The notes under the pieces were generated by a model that saw nothing but the letters and a program-made list of their open reading frames with translations, was not told where the DNA came from and made no database searches. DNA of 64,000 nucleotides, taken from the NCBI GenBank assembly GCA_016800925.1, contig JABCPU010000050.1:62001-126000 (forward strand), in the 5' to 3' direction. The DNA is from Suillus spraguei (taxonomy: Eukaryota; Basidiomycota; Agaricomycetes; Boletales; Suillaceae). This document shows, piece by piece, positions 38,942 to 49,924 of this stretch (position 1 is the stretch's first letter; each line of letters opens with the position of its first letter). The position numbers were made by a program, and so were the translations under genes.

Positions 38942-41900
38942 CTCACGAAGGTACAAGCGAAAGATTAACCATGGCGTCCTCCTCTCGCGCTGTCAAAATG
39001 CTCGTCCAGAAATCGACCGCTGCCTGGCCCACGTCGTGAATTCTTCGCAGCCAATGGAGATTCTGCGAGACGCCCGACAGGGGCAAATTACGACCAATTG
39101 GTGTGATGTCAGGGCCAGAGGAGAGATGAGTAATGGGAAGTTGCGAATCATCTTCTGCACCTCCAACAGATGATGTCCAAAACGACGGTTTGACACGCCC
39201 TCGCTAGGTCTAGTTGGCGTGTGGAACAACTCAGGACCGCGTCCCTGCCAAAAATTATTCTTGGGTGTTGCAAAGGGGGCGCCAAACCTGATGCCACGTG
39301 AAGGTGTTGATGTTGGATCAAATGAAGATTCGTCAGCCATAAATGGCTCAGCACAACCGGGCGTCGTTGTGTACACACGAACACTTGAGAGGAGAGTTGT
39401 GGTGTCTGTGGACCGGGTTGGGAAGATGTTTCATCCCAGGAAGAACCAGAGGAAAAATAAGGGCCTACTCTGCGGCCAGGTGGTGTCATGGGTGGACGTG
39501 CAGAGTTGCTCCATGGGGCTGCTGGCGAAGGGTTAAGGCCCGCGTGAAAGAGGGTGGGTCATAACTTTTATCATGCCTCAGTTTCTCTTCAGTCGGTACG
39601 AACGTTGGCTCGAATGACGACAGGATATCTGGAGGGGGTGTTTTGGCACAACTGCTACAAAACCAGGGATCTTCCTCCCTGCCCAATTCTGCGATACTTC
39701 GAATGCCAATGCATTGTAGGTGGTACCAAGTATGACATCCGTCACATTGAACCAACTCTCGGCCATCATCACTACCTCGACAAATACAGACAATTTCATC
39801 ATCAATGTCATCGTCGGTGGATTTGCGCTGCGCTCGTCTAAACGAGAACTGTCTAATTGATCGCTTCGATAGCAATGCAGTTCTGGCATCAGCTGGATCG
39901 CTCGGAATAACGGATACCGTAGTTGGACCACGATCTCGGTTCTGTGAACGAGCGAGTAGGGGGTACATTTTTCCTCTGCCGCTACCGAACTCGGGACCCA
40001 TTGTTGGGTTCTGAAACAACTCTCTTCGTCGTCTTCATCGTCCGAATCCCGGCTAAGAAAATTTTCGATGTACCGCAGACGTTGTTCCTCCTGCATTTTG
40101 GAATAATCGTCACACTGCTCCGAACGCAAGCGCCACGGAAATTGGGTGTCCGGCCAGTTTGGAACATCAACAGTTGCTTCCGACTGCGAAGTGAAGGCGT
40201 TCTGGTCCTTTGATTCGTCCATAGAAGGTGTCTTCTTCTTTTTCCGATAACGCTTCTTCTTCGATAAGTTTAGTTTGTTTGGACTGGGTGGATCAGAGGG
40301 TCCAATATTCATCAAGACTCTGCCATATCCTTCCACTTCAACTGGTGCTAGCTGTGACCGTGAAGAGGAAACCTGGGAGGAATTCCGGAATGCAAGCAAT
40401 CTGTTATGTTGGCGGAGCTCCTGCTCACTAACCAAAGGAAGTGCTTCAGGCTCTCCAGAAGGATCTGGGTTCCCAGGATCCGCAGGTTGCTGCAAGTCCG
40501 TGCGCTGAATAGTGAAGCAGTGAGAGGGTCAGCATGCCCACCGAGGTCAGCTGGAACTGGTACGTACATAGCGATCGTACCCTCCCGCCATCAAACTTTC
40601 TTCAAAGCTTTCGTCAGAAGTTTGCTGAAATAACATCAACCGCCGGCCTTTGATAGGACTCTCCGTTACTCCGATTGTTGTGGTGGCCCGCTGTCCTTCT
40701 ATGCTGTTTACATCAAGAGGGGGCGGTGACTCTGCACGCTTTGCACGCTTGAGGTAATCAGGTCTCCGTGCCTCTGCTTCTCGTGTGAGGCTGATCTGAT
40801 TCTCTAACAACTGTGCACGGATTCGAGCCATCTCCCCTCCGACCTCTTCGGTAAGTTCCTGTGATGCAGGAGGTGGTGAAAAGATGCTGTTAAACGAAGG
40901 TAGGAAGTCAGTAGATGAAGCTTGGGATGCTGAACGCTTTCTATTTGGGGTGGTATTATTGACCTCCACTGGTTGGTGCGTAGTCACGCCGAACGTGTCA
41001 TCTTGCGCATCAGAGAAGCGAGGAGGGGGAGAATGTTTCGCTGTGACCCCAACGGGTCCATTTGCGGAACTATGAAATTTTGCTTAGCATTATAATGTTG
41101 TCGGCATTTGTGAACAAACCAACCTCGTGGGCGGCGTTCTTCTCGTAATACGAGGGGGCGACTGGCTGATGCGATTCATTAACATCCAGAAAAATTTACC
41201 TATGAAGTATACGTACTTTCTCTTATCGTTCTTTCCATGAGGTCCGTTTGCGCGAGAACGAACAACAAGTGGGCTGAAACTAAGCATAACTCTGCACATA
41301 AAACCAAATTAAGACATACCTGGAATCTGGTGTAATCATTTTATGGGGCCTGAATGTTGGAGAAGAGGCAGGATACCTACGTCGTATTTCTAGTTCATAT
41401 CAAATTAAACCAATCAGCCATACTCACGAGATAGATCTAAAATCTGTTGGCAGAACGTCCTCCATCGAGCTGTACGAGACAATTACTCCTACTTTGTTTC
41501 CTTTAAGAAGTTAAGTGACATACTCACACTTGACCTTTGGAAGCAATGTTGCGTGAACTCGACTGCCCATATGCACCAAGATTACTAGGGCTGTAACAAG
41601 AGTAAAGTTAGCGTTTTTGCACGGGCATATGTATCAAGTTTCCTCCAGTGAGTGAAAATTAAATATTTGTGAATTTGCAAACACCTCTTGCGATAATGAA
41701 CAGATAGGGTGGGTATCAAAATGGACATGCTCACCTCAGCGGCGTAGGAAGATGTGCATGCTGACTTGAAAAGGGAGGTAGCAAGCCGTTTACGGGCCTT
41801 GTTGGACTATAAGGCGTGTAGAATCGCATATCCGTACTCGTATGTACCATGTACTCACCTAGCATCACCCAATGATGCCAGCCCCCTCTCCATGTGCTCA

Positions 41901-42058
41901 TTCGTTGAACCAGGGGTTTGGTGGTATGTGAGGTGCGAGAGCCATATCGTATCTGTCGTATCTGGTGTCTTCGGCACACCACGCTGCGGCATACTACTGC
42001 CTGTCACAGGAGATGCGACTTCGTTGCTCGTTTTCGCGGATTTGTCAAACACGGCCAT
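38942..42058 (-). CDS. PHD-finger protein with apparent frameshifts
   Basis: The first plausible ATG (MAVFDKSAKTSNEV) is at 42058; the frame upstream to 42172 lacks one. Early exons give TGSSMPQRGVPKTPDTTDT, then VVRSRANGPHGKNDKRK and SPPRITRRTPPT, then AKHSPPPRFSDAQDDTFGVT and NRKRSASQASSTDFLPSFNS (about 41060-40900). A basic/acidic middle region (LSKKKRYRKKKKTPSMDES, ENFLSRDSDDEDDEE) precedes the C4HC3 PHD finger, which spans about 39840-39690 (EIVCICRGSDDGRELVQCD, CHTWYHLQCIG, DPWFCSSC). PHD fingers of this type read histone H3 tails, so a chromatin role is inferred. The frame slips near 40019 (an 11 nt remnant where an intron is expected), 39555, 39375 and 39180. Each of the last three behaves as one missing base. 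Either the gene is dying or the sequence has indel errors. Confidence 0.7.
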
Positions 42059-42343
42059 GGGACTCTGACTGCGCCTCAGGGATGCACCAAGGGTCAAAAA
42101 CAGGAACAAGAGCTTTGAAAGATCGATCGGACTATCAAGATTTGGCAGGCTCTCCCTTCTTGTCTTGACCAACCCTTCACAACTGGAGAAAAGAGATTAA
42201 GGGTGAACTCGCAGACAAATGAGTCTATCTTCTAATTAGTTTACAACCCTCACGATTACATAACCACAGGTTGATCCGAAAATGATGTAGTTGCAAAATT
42301 GCCAATCTTTCGACATACTCAACTCACACAATTGAATTTGGTT

Positions 42344-43762
42344 ATGCCCGTGCGGGCCATTGAATTTTATTGTGGCATAGGTGCTTCATGGATATCGATG
42401 CGGACGATCAAGCTTTCCCTAAAGTCATGTCTTAGGTGGCCTGCATCTCGCACTTCGCCAAAGTCGTGTGGCCTGTTCCCCTGTGAAAGCGTTCGACTGG
42501 GATCAGACTGCATGTCAGGTATATGCAGCTAACTATGATGCCAAAATAGTCACCAGGGTAGGTCGACCTTTGATGCATCAATTCTTTGGGGCATTGACCT
42601 GCGTGAGGACGGTTGTGTGTTCCTTCCATAGATAGACATATCAATCCTTTCCGCGGCAGATCTTTTACATCTGCATGCTGACGTCTGGCTCCTATCCCCG
42701 TCCTGCCAACCTTATACCATTTTAAACCCTGCTGCTAGAGGAGAGGCAGACCCTAGGGCGAAGTCGTTTCTTCATCTGATCGATCATGTTTTGCCGGACC
42801 TCGCCGCCCAGGGTTCGCAGCCTCGCTACATGCTCATCGAGAATGTAGCGGGCTTCCAGGTCAGTTGGCTTCATCCTGCAGTCCACATTGTCCAATCCTG
42901 ATGTATATTTGGAAAGGATTCGATGACAAGGAGACGCTTAGTCGATGCCCTCCAACGGTTCGGTTACGTTGTTGCTGAATTTCTTCTCACTCCTGTACAG
43001 TTTGGCATCCCCAATTCACGACTGAGATACTACCTTCTTGCAAAATTATCCCCCCTCCGGTTCTCTGGCCTTGACGAATCTCATTTTGATCGGGTTCACG
43101 AGACGATACCAGGAGCTGCATCAGGTATTCCTGTACACTCGCTACATGAATATCTGGACCATGCACATGAAGATGTAGTTTCTCTACATCACAACATTTC
43201 CGATCGAGTACTTTCAAAGTGGGGTCGTTTGTTCGACATCGTACTGCCATCTAGTCGGCGGACCTGTTGTTTCACGAGGAGTTTGTTTACTCTGACTCCG
43301 ACTATCTCATTTACCAATTTTACCCCAGGTTATACACATCTTGTTGAGCGTACGGGTTCTATACTTCAGGTGAATGAGGACCTTGATGTAAGTTTACGGT
43401 CACCATGTTGAGACTTGAATTTCAGACTGAAGTGAGGCAGACCACCGAGGTCTTTGACAGGTTTCTTGAAGCTCAATCACGGGGAGATGAAGACGCCGTT
43501 CGCGTCCTAGATCAGCTACACCTTCGGTATTTTACTCCCAGCGAACTCTTGAAGATCTTTCGATTTGAGGATCCAGAGTGCAATCAACAGTTTCTGTGGC
43601 CACCCACCATATCTCTGAAGTCACAGTATCGGCTCATTGGCAATAGCGTCAATGTGGAAGTGAGTGAACGTTCTTTAACATTAGAAATTTTGGTAATTCC
43701 TTATGTAGGTCGTGCGTCACTTGATTGATTATCTTTTCGAGGGTGATGAATTTATAACCTGA
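42344..43762 (+). CDS. DNMT2: DNMT2-type tRNA (cytosine-38-C5) methyltransferase
   Basis: Starts MPVRAIEFYCGIG at 42344 and ends YLFEGDEFIT at 43762. Introns begin near 42381 and 42553 and recur later. The spliced product shows motif I FYCGIGGLHLAL, VKAFDWDQTACQVYAANYD, the catalytic Cys in LLSPSCQPYTILNPAARGE, motif VI ENVAGFQ, TPVQFGIPNSRLRYYLLAK, and the C-terminal motifs IX-X SLKSQYRLIGNSVNVEVVRH. The SCQPYT form and the YCGIGG start are DNMT2 features. Despite its DNA-methyltransferase fold, the family methylates C38 of tRNA-Asp and related tRNAs. All exons close in frame, including an intron from AG-GTTTGT to CCCCAG before SYTHLVERTG (the middle introns were checked only by phase). The start is 285 bp from the PHD gene start, divergent. 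Confidence 0.9.
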
Positions 43763-44189
43763 TTCTGAGCATCACTTCATTGAGGGCAGCATTGGTTTCA
43801 TGAAGCCATATTGGTCCTACTCTCGATCTCTCGCGGCCGCAGAAATGTACTTTACTTCCGTACCTACAATCAGGCTAGTGTGAGGTTTAATTTCAAGATC
43901 CAGTCCAGCAGCTTGGTGTACTGTTGAAATACATACCTATCGTTTGGGTGTGATAGAATGAATGTTAGGTTTGAAGCTTAGCTCCCCAGTAAGGTATGGC
44001 TCACGCACTTTCCGCTAACGAAACGTGACAAAGCGTTACTTTTGTTTGAAATGTTAATGGCAATTGTAAGAAACCTATTTTGCAAAAAGAAAAAGAAATC
44101 GCGCAGGGTTCTTTGTATTTACACTGCGCACAACGCTGCGCGGCTGGATTTCTGAAAAAAATGAAAATGAAAGTGCCATTAAGAAAATG
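43763..44189. other. Intergenic region, no supported gene
   Basis: Downstream of DNMT2 and marking the right border of the gene island. No repeats with other parts of the window were recognised here. Confidence 0.4.
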
Positions 44190-44408
44190 AATGTTATGAG
44201 CCTTGTTGCGTGGGAAATGGCCTGTGAAGTGCGCGGGATTTCTGTTCCGAAATTTTACTGCGAGCTGAATTTCATTGAACAGTGTTGGGGCCATGCCAAG
44301 CGGAAGCACATCGAGTCCTCCCCAATTCCATTCTGGCGGAACTCGAGAACGCTGGGCTCTGACTATTACAACTCATACGCTACACAATACTATGTCGGAA
44401 ATTCTTAA
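44190..44408 (+). pseudogene. C-terminal relic of a DDE transposase
   Basis: The frame reads ISVPKFYCELNFIEQCWGHA followed by KRKH. The CELNFIEQCWG block carries the last acidic catalytic residue of a DDE-superfamily transposase that is common in basidiomycetes. Only about 70 residues remain, and the match fades before the repeat that begins near 44430. The parent element is not in the window. Confidence 0.7.
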
Positions 44409-44429
44409 TTTAGATCTCAACGGCTTGCT

Positions 44430-45040
44430 CGATTCGCGACGCTGGTCGAAACAACCTGTACTTTTCGCTCTTTCAGTCTGAGTCCCCCGAGTATGAAACT
44501 GGGGGACTCCGTTTGCCTAATCGCTGTGAGACACCAGTGTAAATTGATTCATCAGAGTTAAACTTGTTTAACTAAGTTGAATCGATTCGCGACGCTGGTC
44601 GAAACAACCTCGTGACTCTGCGTCATACTTAGAGGTCCCTTTACCAATCTAGATAAAGTGTCTGACTGATCAGTCGGTTTTGATCTGCACGTCGCACACT
44701 TGTCTTCTGAGCACCGTCTGCTCGTGCACATTCAGCACCATTTTATTTCGTGTCCCACCCACCCTGTATTTTCCCACTAAAACATTGCAACTTTTCTAGC
44801 ATTTCTATCGTGCCTCCGACACTCAATTCTGGTCTTTTCTTGCCTATTGAAGTCTGTCTCCTAGTTTTATTGCTCATTCTCAAGCACATCTTATCGAGTC
44901 TAGCATCTGTTTTGCCTTACACTGCCGTATCATGTACTTTTCGCTCTCTCAGTTCGCAATAAAACTTGTCTGAGTCCCCGAGTATGAAACTGGGGGACTC
45001 CGCTTGCCTAATCGCTGTGAGACACCAGTGTAAATTGATT
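44430..45040 (+). mobile_element. Short element with direct terminal repeats and a hairpin (TRIM-like candidate)
   Basis: Near-identical segments of about 95 bp occur at 44457-44553 and 44935-45034. Both run from GTACTTTTCGCTCT to CACCAGTGTAAATTGATTCA; the second has a short insertion. Each contains GAGTCCCC(C) - 12 nt - GGGGGACTC, a perfect or near-perfect hairpin. A separate repeat (CGCGACGCTGGTCGAAACAA) lies at about 44436 and 44588. The 380 bp between the repeats is non-coding. The layout resembles a terminal-repeat retrotransposon in miniature, but TG/CA ends and target duplication were not established. Confidence 0.4.
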
Positions 45041-45224
45041 CAATGCCCAAATGCAGAACAAATCTTTAAATAGGTTGCCATAATAGAGTCGTAATCATAA
45101 TCATTTAAATATCGATTTCAAGCACGGTTGCAATTATGATGACTCATGACAATCACGACTACGGCGTCACATCACGTGGCAATGGTGGTTGAAATCATCG
45201 TCGCAACATTTATTGCAAAGTCAT

Positions 45225-45395
45225 TGGAACGAGTCCACCACCCGTTGTGCCTTCGGCACAGGAAGCAAAAGGAGTGCTTCGCACTCTTTTTGCCTTCCTG
45301 GCCTTGGCTTCATCCCAATAATTCTCTTTTGCCCACACTCTTTTTGGCTTTCTGGCCTTGGCTTCATCCTAATAATTATCTTTAATAATGATAAT
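45225..45395 (+). repeat. Dispersed repeat, related to 48380-48470
   Basis: CTGGCCTTGGCTTCATCC-TAATAATT occurs twice here, and CTGGCCTCGGCTTCATCC with the same tail occurs at about 48438-48470. In each case it follows a run of TTTTGCCTT/CTTTTTGGCTT. It is non-coding and of unknown family. Confidence 0.5.
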
Positions 45396-45617
45396 AGGTC
45401 TTGAAATAAATTATAACTTTAACCAATATTTTGCGAGAAGTAAAAGTACCACATCACCATATTTGTGAGTTTATTGCCCATCTCATCCTCATGTCATTGC
45501 ATTTGATTTTGATTTTTTTAAATTATTTACTGCAAACTATTAACTTGAATAAATCTTTTGTGTCAAGTTTTAATAGGGGGCAACAGTATTAAGTTGTCAC
45601 ATGACAAAATCATGCAA

Positions 45618-45778
45618 GTGTCCCATCTCCCATCTCCCATCTCCTGTCTCTCATTTCCTCTTACCAGTCTGCTGTCTCCCATCTTGTGTCTCCCAATCTC
45701 CCGTCTCCCATCTTGTGTCTCCCATCTCCTGTCTCCCATCTCCTGTCTTGTGTCTCCTGTCTTGTGTCTCCTGTCTTG

Positions 45779-45858
<80 letters not shown>

Positions 45859-45945
45859 TTCCTGTCTCCTGTCTCCCGTCTTGTGTCTCCTGTCTCCTGT
45901 CTCCCATCTTGTGTCTCCCATCTTGTGTCTCCTGTCTCCTGTTGT
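45618..45945 (+). repeat. TCTCCTG heptamer satellite
   Basis: Long runs of the 7 bp unit TCTCCTG (for example 45783-45865) alternate with TCTCCCATCTTGTG and TCTTGTG variants. The period of 7 is not a multiple of three, so all three frames on both strands stay open; this explains the overlapping open frames of about 100 codons. None is likely to be a gene. Related 12 bp units occur at 47868-48030. Confidence 0.9.
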
Positions 45946-46378
45946 AAAGATACAACCTAGCTTGGGCTGTAGATAAACCACTGCCTAAACTAGTATGTTA
46001 GTCTTGCGCTCCATTTAGTCTGCTTCACTTGTAAGAACAAGAGCATTCGACCCTAAAGGGGGATGCCTATTAGTATGGTCAAGTTTGAGTCTAACTTGTG
46101 TGCAAGACAAGTGTCGTGGTCAGCAGTAAGTTGCCATGGTCAGCGATGATACTGCCGGAACTAGCGGCGTGTGTAGTGGTGCTACCATGGTCAAGATAAG
46201 GTCAGTAACGGTTGCGTCGATCGAGCGATGTCGAGCGGTGGTCTCAGCAGTAGTGGTAAGGTTGCGAGCGGTGCAAGAAAACAGTAAAGAAGTCTGCGGT
46301 ACTTTCAGCGGTAAAGTAGCGGAGCGTGAGAAGTTTAGTCAAAGTAACAGTCAAAAGTCCAGCGGTATGCCAGCGGTA
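45946..46378. other. Non-coding segment rich in AGCGGTA-like motifs
   Basis: From about 46120 the motif AGCGGT(A/G) or a one-base variant recurs irregularly, ending with CCAGCGGTATGCCAGCGGTA just before the solo LTR. I see no gene; the open frame 46136-46408 runs into the LTR. Confidence 0.4.
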
Positions 46379-46855
46379 TGTTACGAACTGGGGTGGCGTC
46401 ACCAGTGACAGTGAAAAGACACAGACGGTCTGCTGGGAGCTTCTTACAATGCCCAAAAGAGGACAAGGTGAAAGTACAAGGAACGCGTTCCGAGTACGAT
46501 CAAGGGTCTGGCCTCAAGGATAAGTCCAAGAGGTTCTTACGAGAATAGAGACTAAGGCTAAGGAGTGCTTAGACTTAGAGACAATTCAAGGACGACTTAG
46601 GTTGGAGACCTAAGCGAAGGAAGTTCCAGGTAAAACCCAGTAAGATTAAAGTAAAGAATCTACTACAAGTACACTGTGCTTATATAGGTATATATGTGCG
46701 CACAGGCCAGGTAACCGTGAGAATGTAACTGCGTATCCTAATAAGGAAGGCATGTGTTGTACAGATGCGTTGAGCATATGAGTCAGAGTCATGTGACATG
46801 ATATACAAGTAAGAAGATAAAGGGGAAATGAATAGGGGCACATACGATTGTAACA
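46379..46855 (-). mobile_element. Solo LTR, family A (477 bp), inverted
   Basis: Reads TGTTACGAACTGG to ATTGTAACA on the plus strand, the reverse complement of the LTRs at 9753 and 47416. An exact 5 bp target duplication CGGTA flanks it (46374-46378 and 46856-46860). Confidence 0.95.
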
Positions 46856-47389
46856 CGGTAACGGAGAATGAGCGTGATGTATTAACGAGCGATAAGGAAA
46901 CTTCAAAGACTAAGTCCACTACTGGGTTGATCCAGAGCTAGACAATAATCCTGACCTATAGTACGTGCAATGGTGTAAAATCAGGTACTGTATCGTGCGG
47001 GGTATGTGGTGCTTATATCCTAATTCGTATGAACTCGGAATACTCTAGGCGAGATCAATAGTGCTGGAGTGTTGTAACTGCCATAAGTAAACATAGTGCA
47101 AGGCACTGTGGCACAAGGCAACATGTAATAAGGCTTGCCATGGAATCAGTGATAACAAACAGAAAACAAACTACGCACCAAATGGAGCTATGCGGACGTG
47201 GCAAGGACATGGAAGGACATCAGTTCGTGGAATGAGGTGTGGCAGTTGGTACGGTGTGTGGTAAGCGTGGAATGCCGCCAGTACTGCTAAAGGGGTAAGA
47301 CAGCCATGGACAAGTGGTAACTCCTGTAGACGTGAGATGAGTGTCAAAATATGGGGTTTTAAGCCCAGCGCCAATATGTTTGTTACACC
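46856..47389. other. Non-coding spacer
   Basis: Separates two oppositely oriented solo LTRs of the same family. No coding or RNA feature is recognised. Confidence 0.35.
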
Positions 47390-48030
47390 GTCTCCGGTCT
47401 CCTGTCTCTTGTCTCTGTTACAATTGTATGTGCCCCTATTCATTTTCTACTTCATTTACCTTGTACATTACGTAACTCTGACTCATATGCTCAAATGCAT
47501 TTGTACTATAGTTGTCTTCCTTCTTTGGATACGCACTTACATTCCCATGTCTCTCTTGGTCCATGTGCACATATTGGTCTATTTAAGCATGGTGTACTTG
47601 TAGTAGATTCTTTACTTTAATCTTACTGGGTTTTACCTGGAATCTCCTTCGCTTAGGTCTCCAACCTAAGTCGTCTTGAATCGTCTCTAAGTCTAGGCAC
47701 TCCCTAGCCTTAGTCTCTATTCTCGCGGATACCTCGTAGACTTGTCTTTAAGACTGAACCCTTGATCGTACTCGGAACGCGTTCCTTGTACTTTCATCTT
47801 GTCCACTTCCCAGCAGACTGTCTGTGTCTTTTCACTGTCGCTGGTGACACCACCCCAGTTTGTAACAGTCTCCCATCTCCGGTCTCTGGTCTTCCGTCTC
47901 CCACCTCCTGTCTCCCACCTCCTGTCTCCCACCTCCTGTCCTGCACCTCCTGTCTCCCACCTCCTGTCTCTCACCTCCCATCCTGTCTCCTGTCTCCCAC
48001 CTCCTGTCTCCCACCTCCTGTCTCCCATGC
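47390..48030 (+). repeat. TCTCC-rich minisatellite split by a solo LTR
   Basis: 47390-47415 (TCTCCGGTCTCCTGTCTCTT) and 47868-48030 (repeated CACCTCCTGTCTCC 12-14 bp units) are one TCTCC-type array. The LTR at 47416-47867 inserted into it, as shown by the GTCTC target duplication. It is related in sequence to the heptamer satellite at 45618. Confidence 0.8.
47416..47867 (+). mobile_element. Solo LTR, family A (452 bp)
   Basis: Starts TGTTACAATTG and ends TTTGTAACA, with an exact 5 bp duplication GTCTC on both sides (47411-47415 and 47868-47872). It lacks the GGACATTGTAAGAAC stretch seen in the copy at 9753. Confidence 0.95.
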
Positions 48031-49381
48031 CTTCATCTCTCCATCCTAATGATCATAGCAGCTTTTTAAACAAATAATATGATTTTTCAAATGACAAAGT
48101 TCAGATTCTTTGATAGCCAAAATATAATCAATCTAAGAGAAATTTATCAGAAGATTTTTCCTGAGGGTGGGGGAGGACACTTCCAGCCTGCTGGCAACTT
48201 CCAACCTGGTATTGGTGCCTGATGGAGTAGCTTGTCATAGATATTAACCTGTTCCTGACAACTTGACCATGCCTTTTGATGGTGCCACCACTCCTTCCAG
48301 CCCCTGATGAGTTCCTTCTGTTTTTACCTATCAGCCATCTTCTGCAATTGGACTCATTTTTGGCTTGCCCTCCTTTTTTGCTTTGCACTCCTTTGCACTC
48401 CTTTTTAGCTTCACTTTTGGCTTCACACTCCCTTTGGCTCCCTGGCCTCGGCTTCATCCTAATAATTTGGTTTTACCCCAGCTTCAGACAACCCATGGCA
48501 AATTCCACCAGCTGCGCAGTCACGTGACCAAATCATGCATCACGCAATCACACAATGGGACAACAGTATCGGCACTTGAAAAAACCACACAAGAAATTAA
48601 GCAAGCTAACCAAAAAAATGTGGCCTTTAGCGAAAACCACATGGCCCTACATGAAAGCCATGCGAGCTAGCAACAACTTTCACACCTTTCCCCCCTTACT
48701 TCTTAGATGTACTGACTGACAAGATTATAGCCGGAGTATAGAGGGAAAGAATCTGGAGGGTTTCTGGATGAGTTTCTGATGAAGTTTCCGAAGGGAATCC
48801 AAAGGATATCCGGAGGAGGTTTCCAAGATGTTTTCCAGAGGTATTCTGGAAATAGGGGTTCCAGAAGAGTGGACTAAGATAGGAACCGGAAAGGAAAGGA
48901 AATCTGGTTTATAGGAGTAGAGTAACTTCGGTACAGAATAGATTTCTTATTTCGACCCTTTAACTTGTAGTTTACATGCTGTCCTTATACTAAATATGTA
49001 TGGAGTATCTCCGTCATCATCTCCAATGATATAATGGAGTCTGGAGTAAGTAGCTGTACACTATGCTATCATTGCTATGGATGAGTGTTAGTCTACTCCA
49101 CTACTTGACAGGAAGTCCAGTGATTAAGAGGAGTAACCTAATCCGGATGACAGGTCACATGACCGGAAATACTTTCGGATATCACTTCTGTATATCTCTA
49201 TCTTCTTCTGGATAGGGGCTATTGGATGTGGACTCTCACACTGACAAGTCTCGCAATGGCAATTGCAGGCTTACAAATCCCATTGTAATGAATATATATT
49301 CCTTGCAATGTCTTGATAACTGAGGGTCTTATATAAAAGTGTGTAAGGAATGTAATGACACCACAATTACACTGGGATAAG
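48031..49381. other. Repeat-derived non-coding region, possible LTR remnant
   Basis: Contains the dispersed repeat at 48380-48470. A TTATATAAAAGTGTG box at about 49330 and a leader-like tail directly abut the chromovirus 5' LTR; this may be the promoter part of another LTR truncated by the insertion. No protein domain is visible. Confidence 0.35.
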
Positions 49382-49789
49382 TGTTACAATCGTACATGCC
49401 CCTATTCATTTTTTGTCTCCTTTATCTTGTATATTACATAACATGACTCTGACTCATATGCTCAACACATCTGTACTATAGTAGCCTTCCTTCTTTGGAT
49501 ATGCACTTACGTTCTCATGTCTCTCCTGGTCCGTGCGCACATATTGGCTTATTTAAGCACATTTTATTACATTTGTATACCTTACTTTAATCTTACTGGG
49601 TTTTACCTGGAATATCCTTCACTTAGGCCTCCAACCTAAGTCGTCTGAATTGTCTCTAAGTCTAAGCACTCCTTAGTCTTAGTCTCTATTCTACCGATCA
49701 TCTTAGAGTTGCGACTCTTCGATTGAACCTCCCAGCAGACCGGCTGTGTCTTATCACTGTCGCTGGTGATGCCATCCCAGTTCATAACA
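49382..49789 (+). repeat. 5' LTR of the chromovirus
   Basis: 408 bp, TGTTACAATCG to TTCATAACA. It shares most of its length with the family A solo LTRs. The stretch before the CCCAGCAGACCG-type 3' portion differs: ACCGATCATCTTAGAGTTG replaces about 60-70 bp found in the solo copies, marking a subfamily. Confidence 0.95.
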
Positions 49790-49924
49790 AAAGATTAAAG
49801 TCACTTCGATCATCGACTATTCAATCTTTGACCCCACCCCCCGAAACCTGATAAAGCCCTAATGGACAGCAAGACCACATGTGTAGGCACCGAGAAAGCA
49901 TAACTCACCAAACAATTCATCATT

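Noticed and set aside
42059..42172. Longer N-terminus for the PHD gene (MVKTRRESLPNLDS)
   Set aside because: The frame opens with TTG and is preceded by a stop; no ATG is available, and the ATG at 42058 matches the start of conserved sequence.
45563..45981. Overlapping open frames of 100-130 codons on both strands
   Set aside because: They are produced by the 7 bp satellite, which contains no stop in any frame. The peptides are monotonous repeats.
45600..48030. CRISPR-like regular repeats
   Set aside because: The arrays are simple tandem satellites without unique spacers, and the organism is a fungus.
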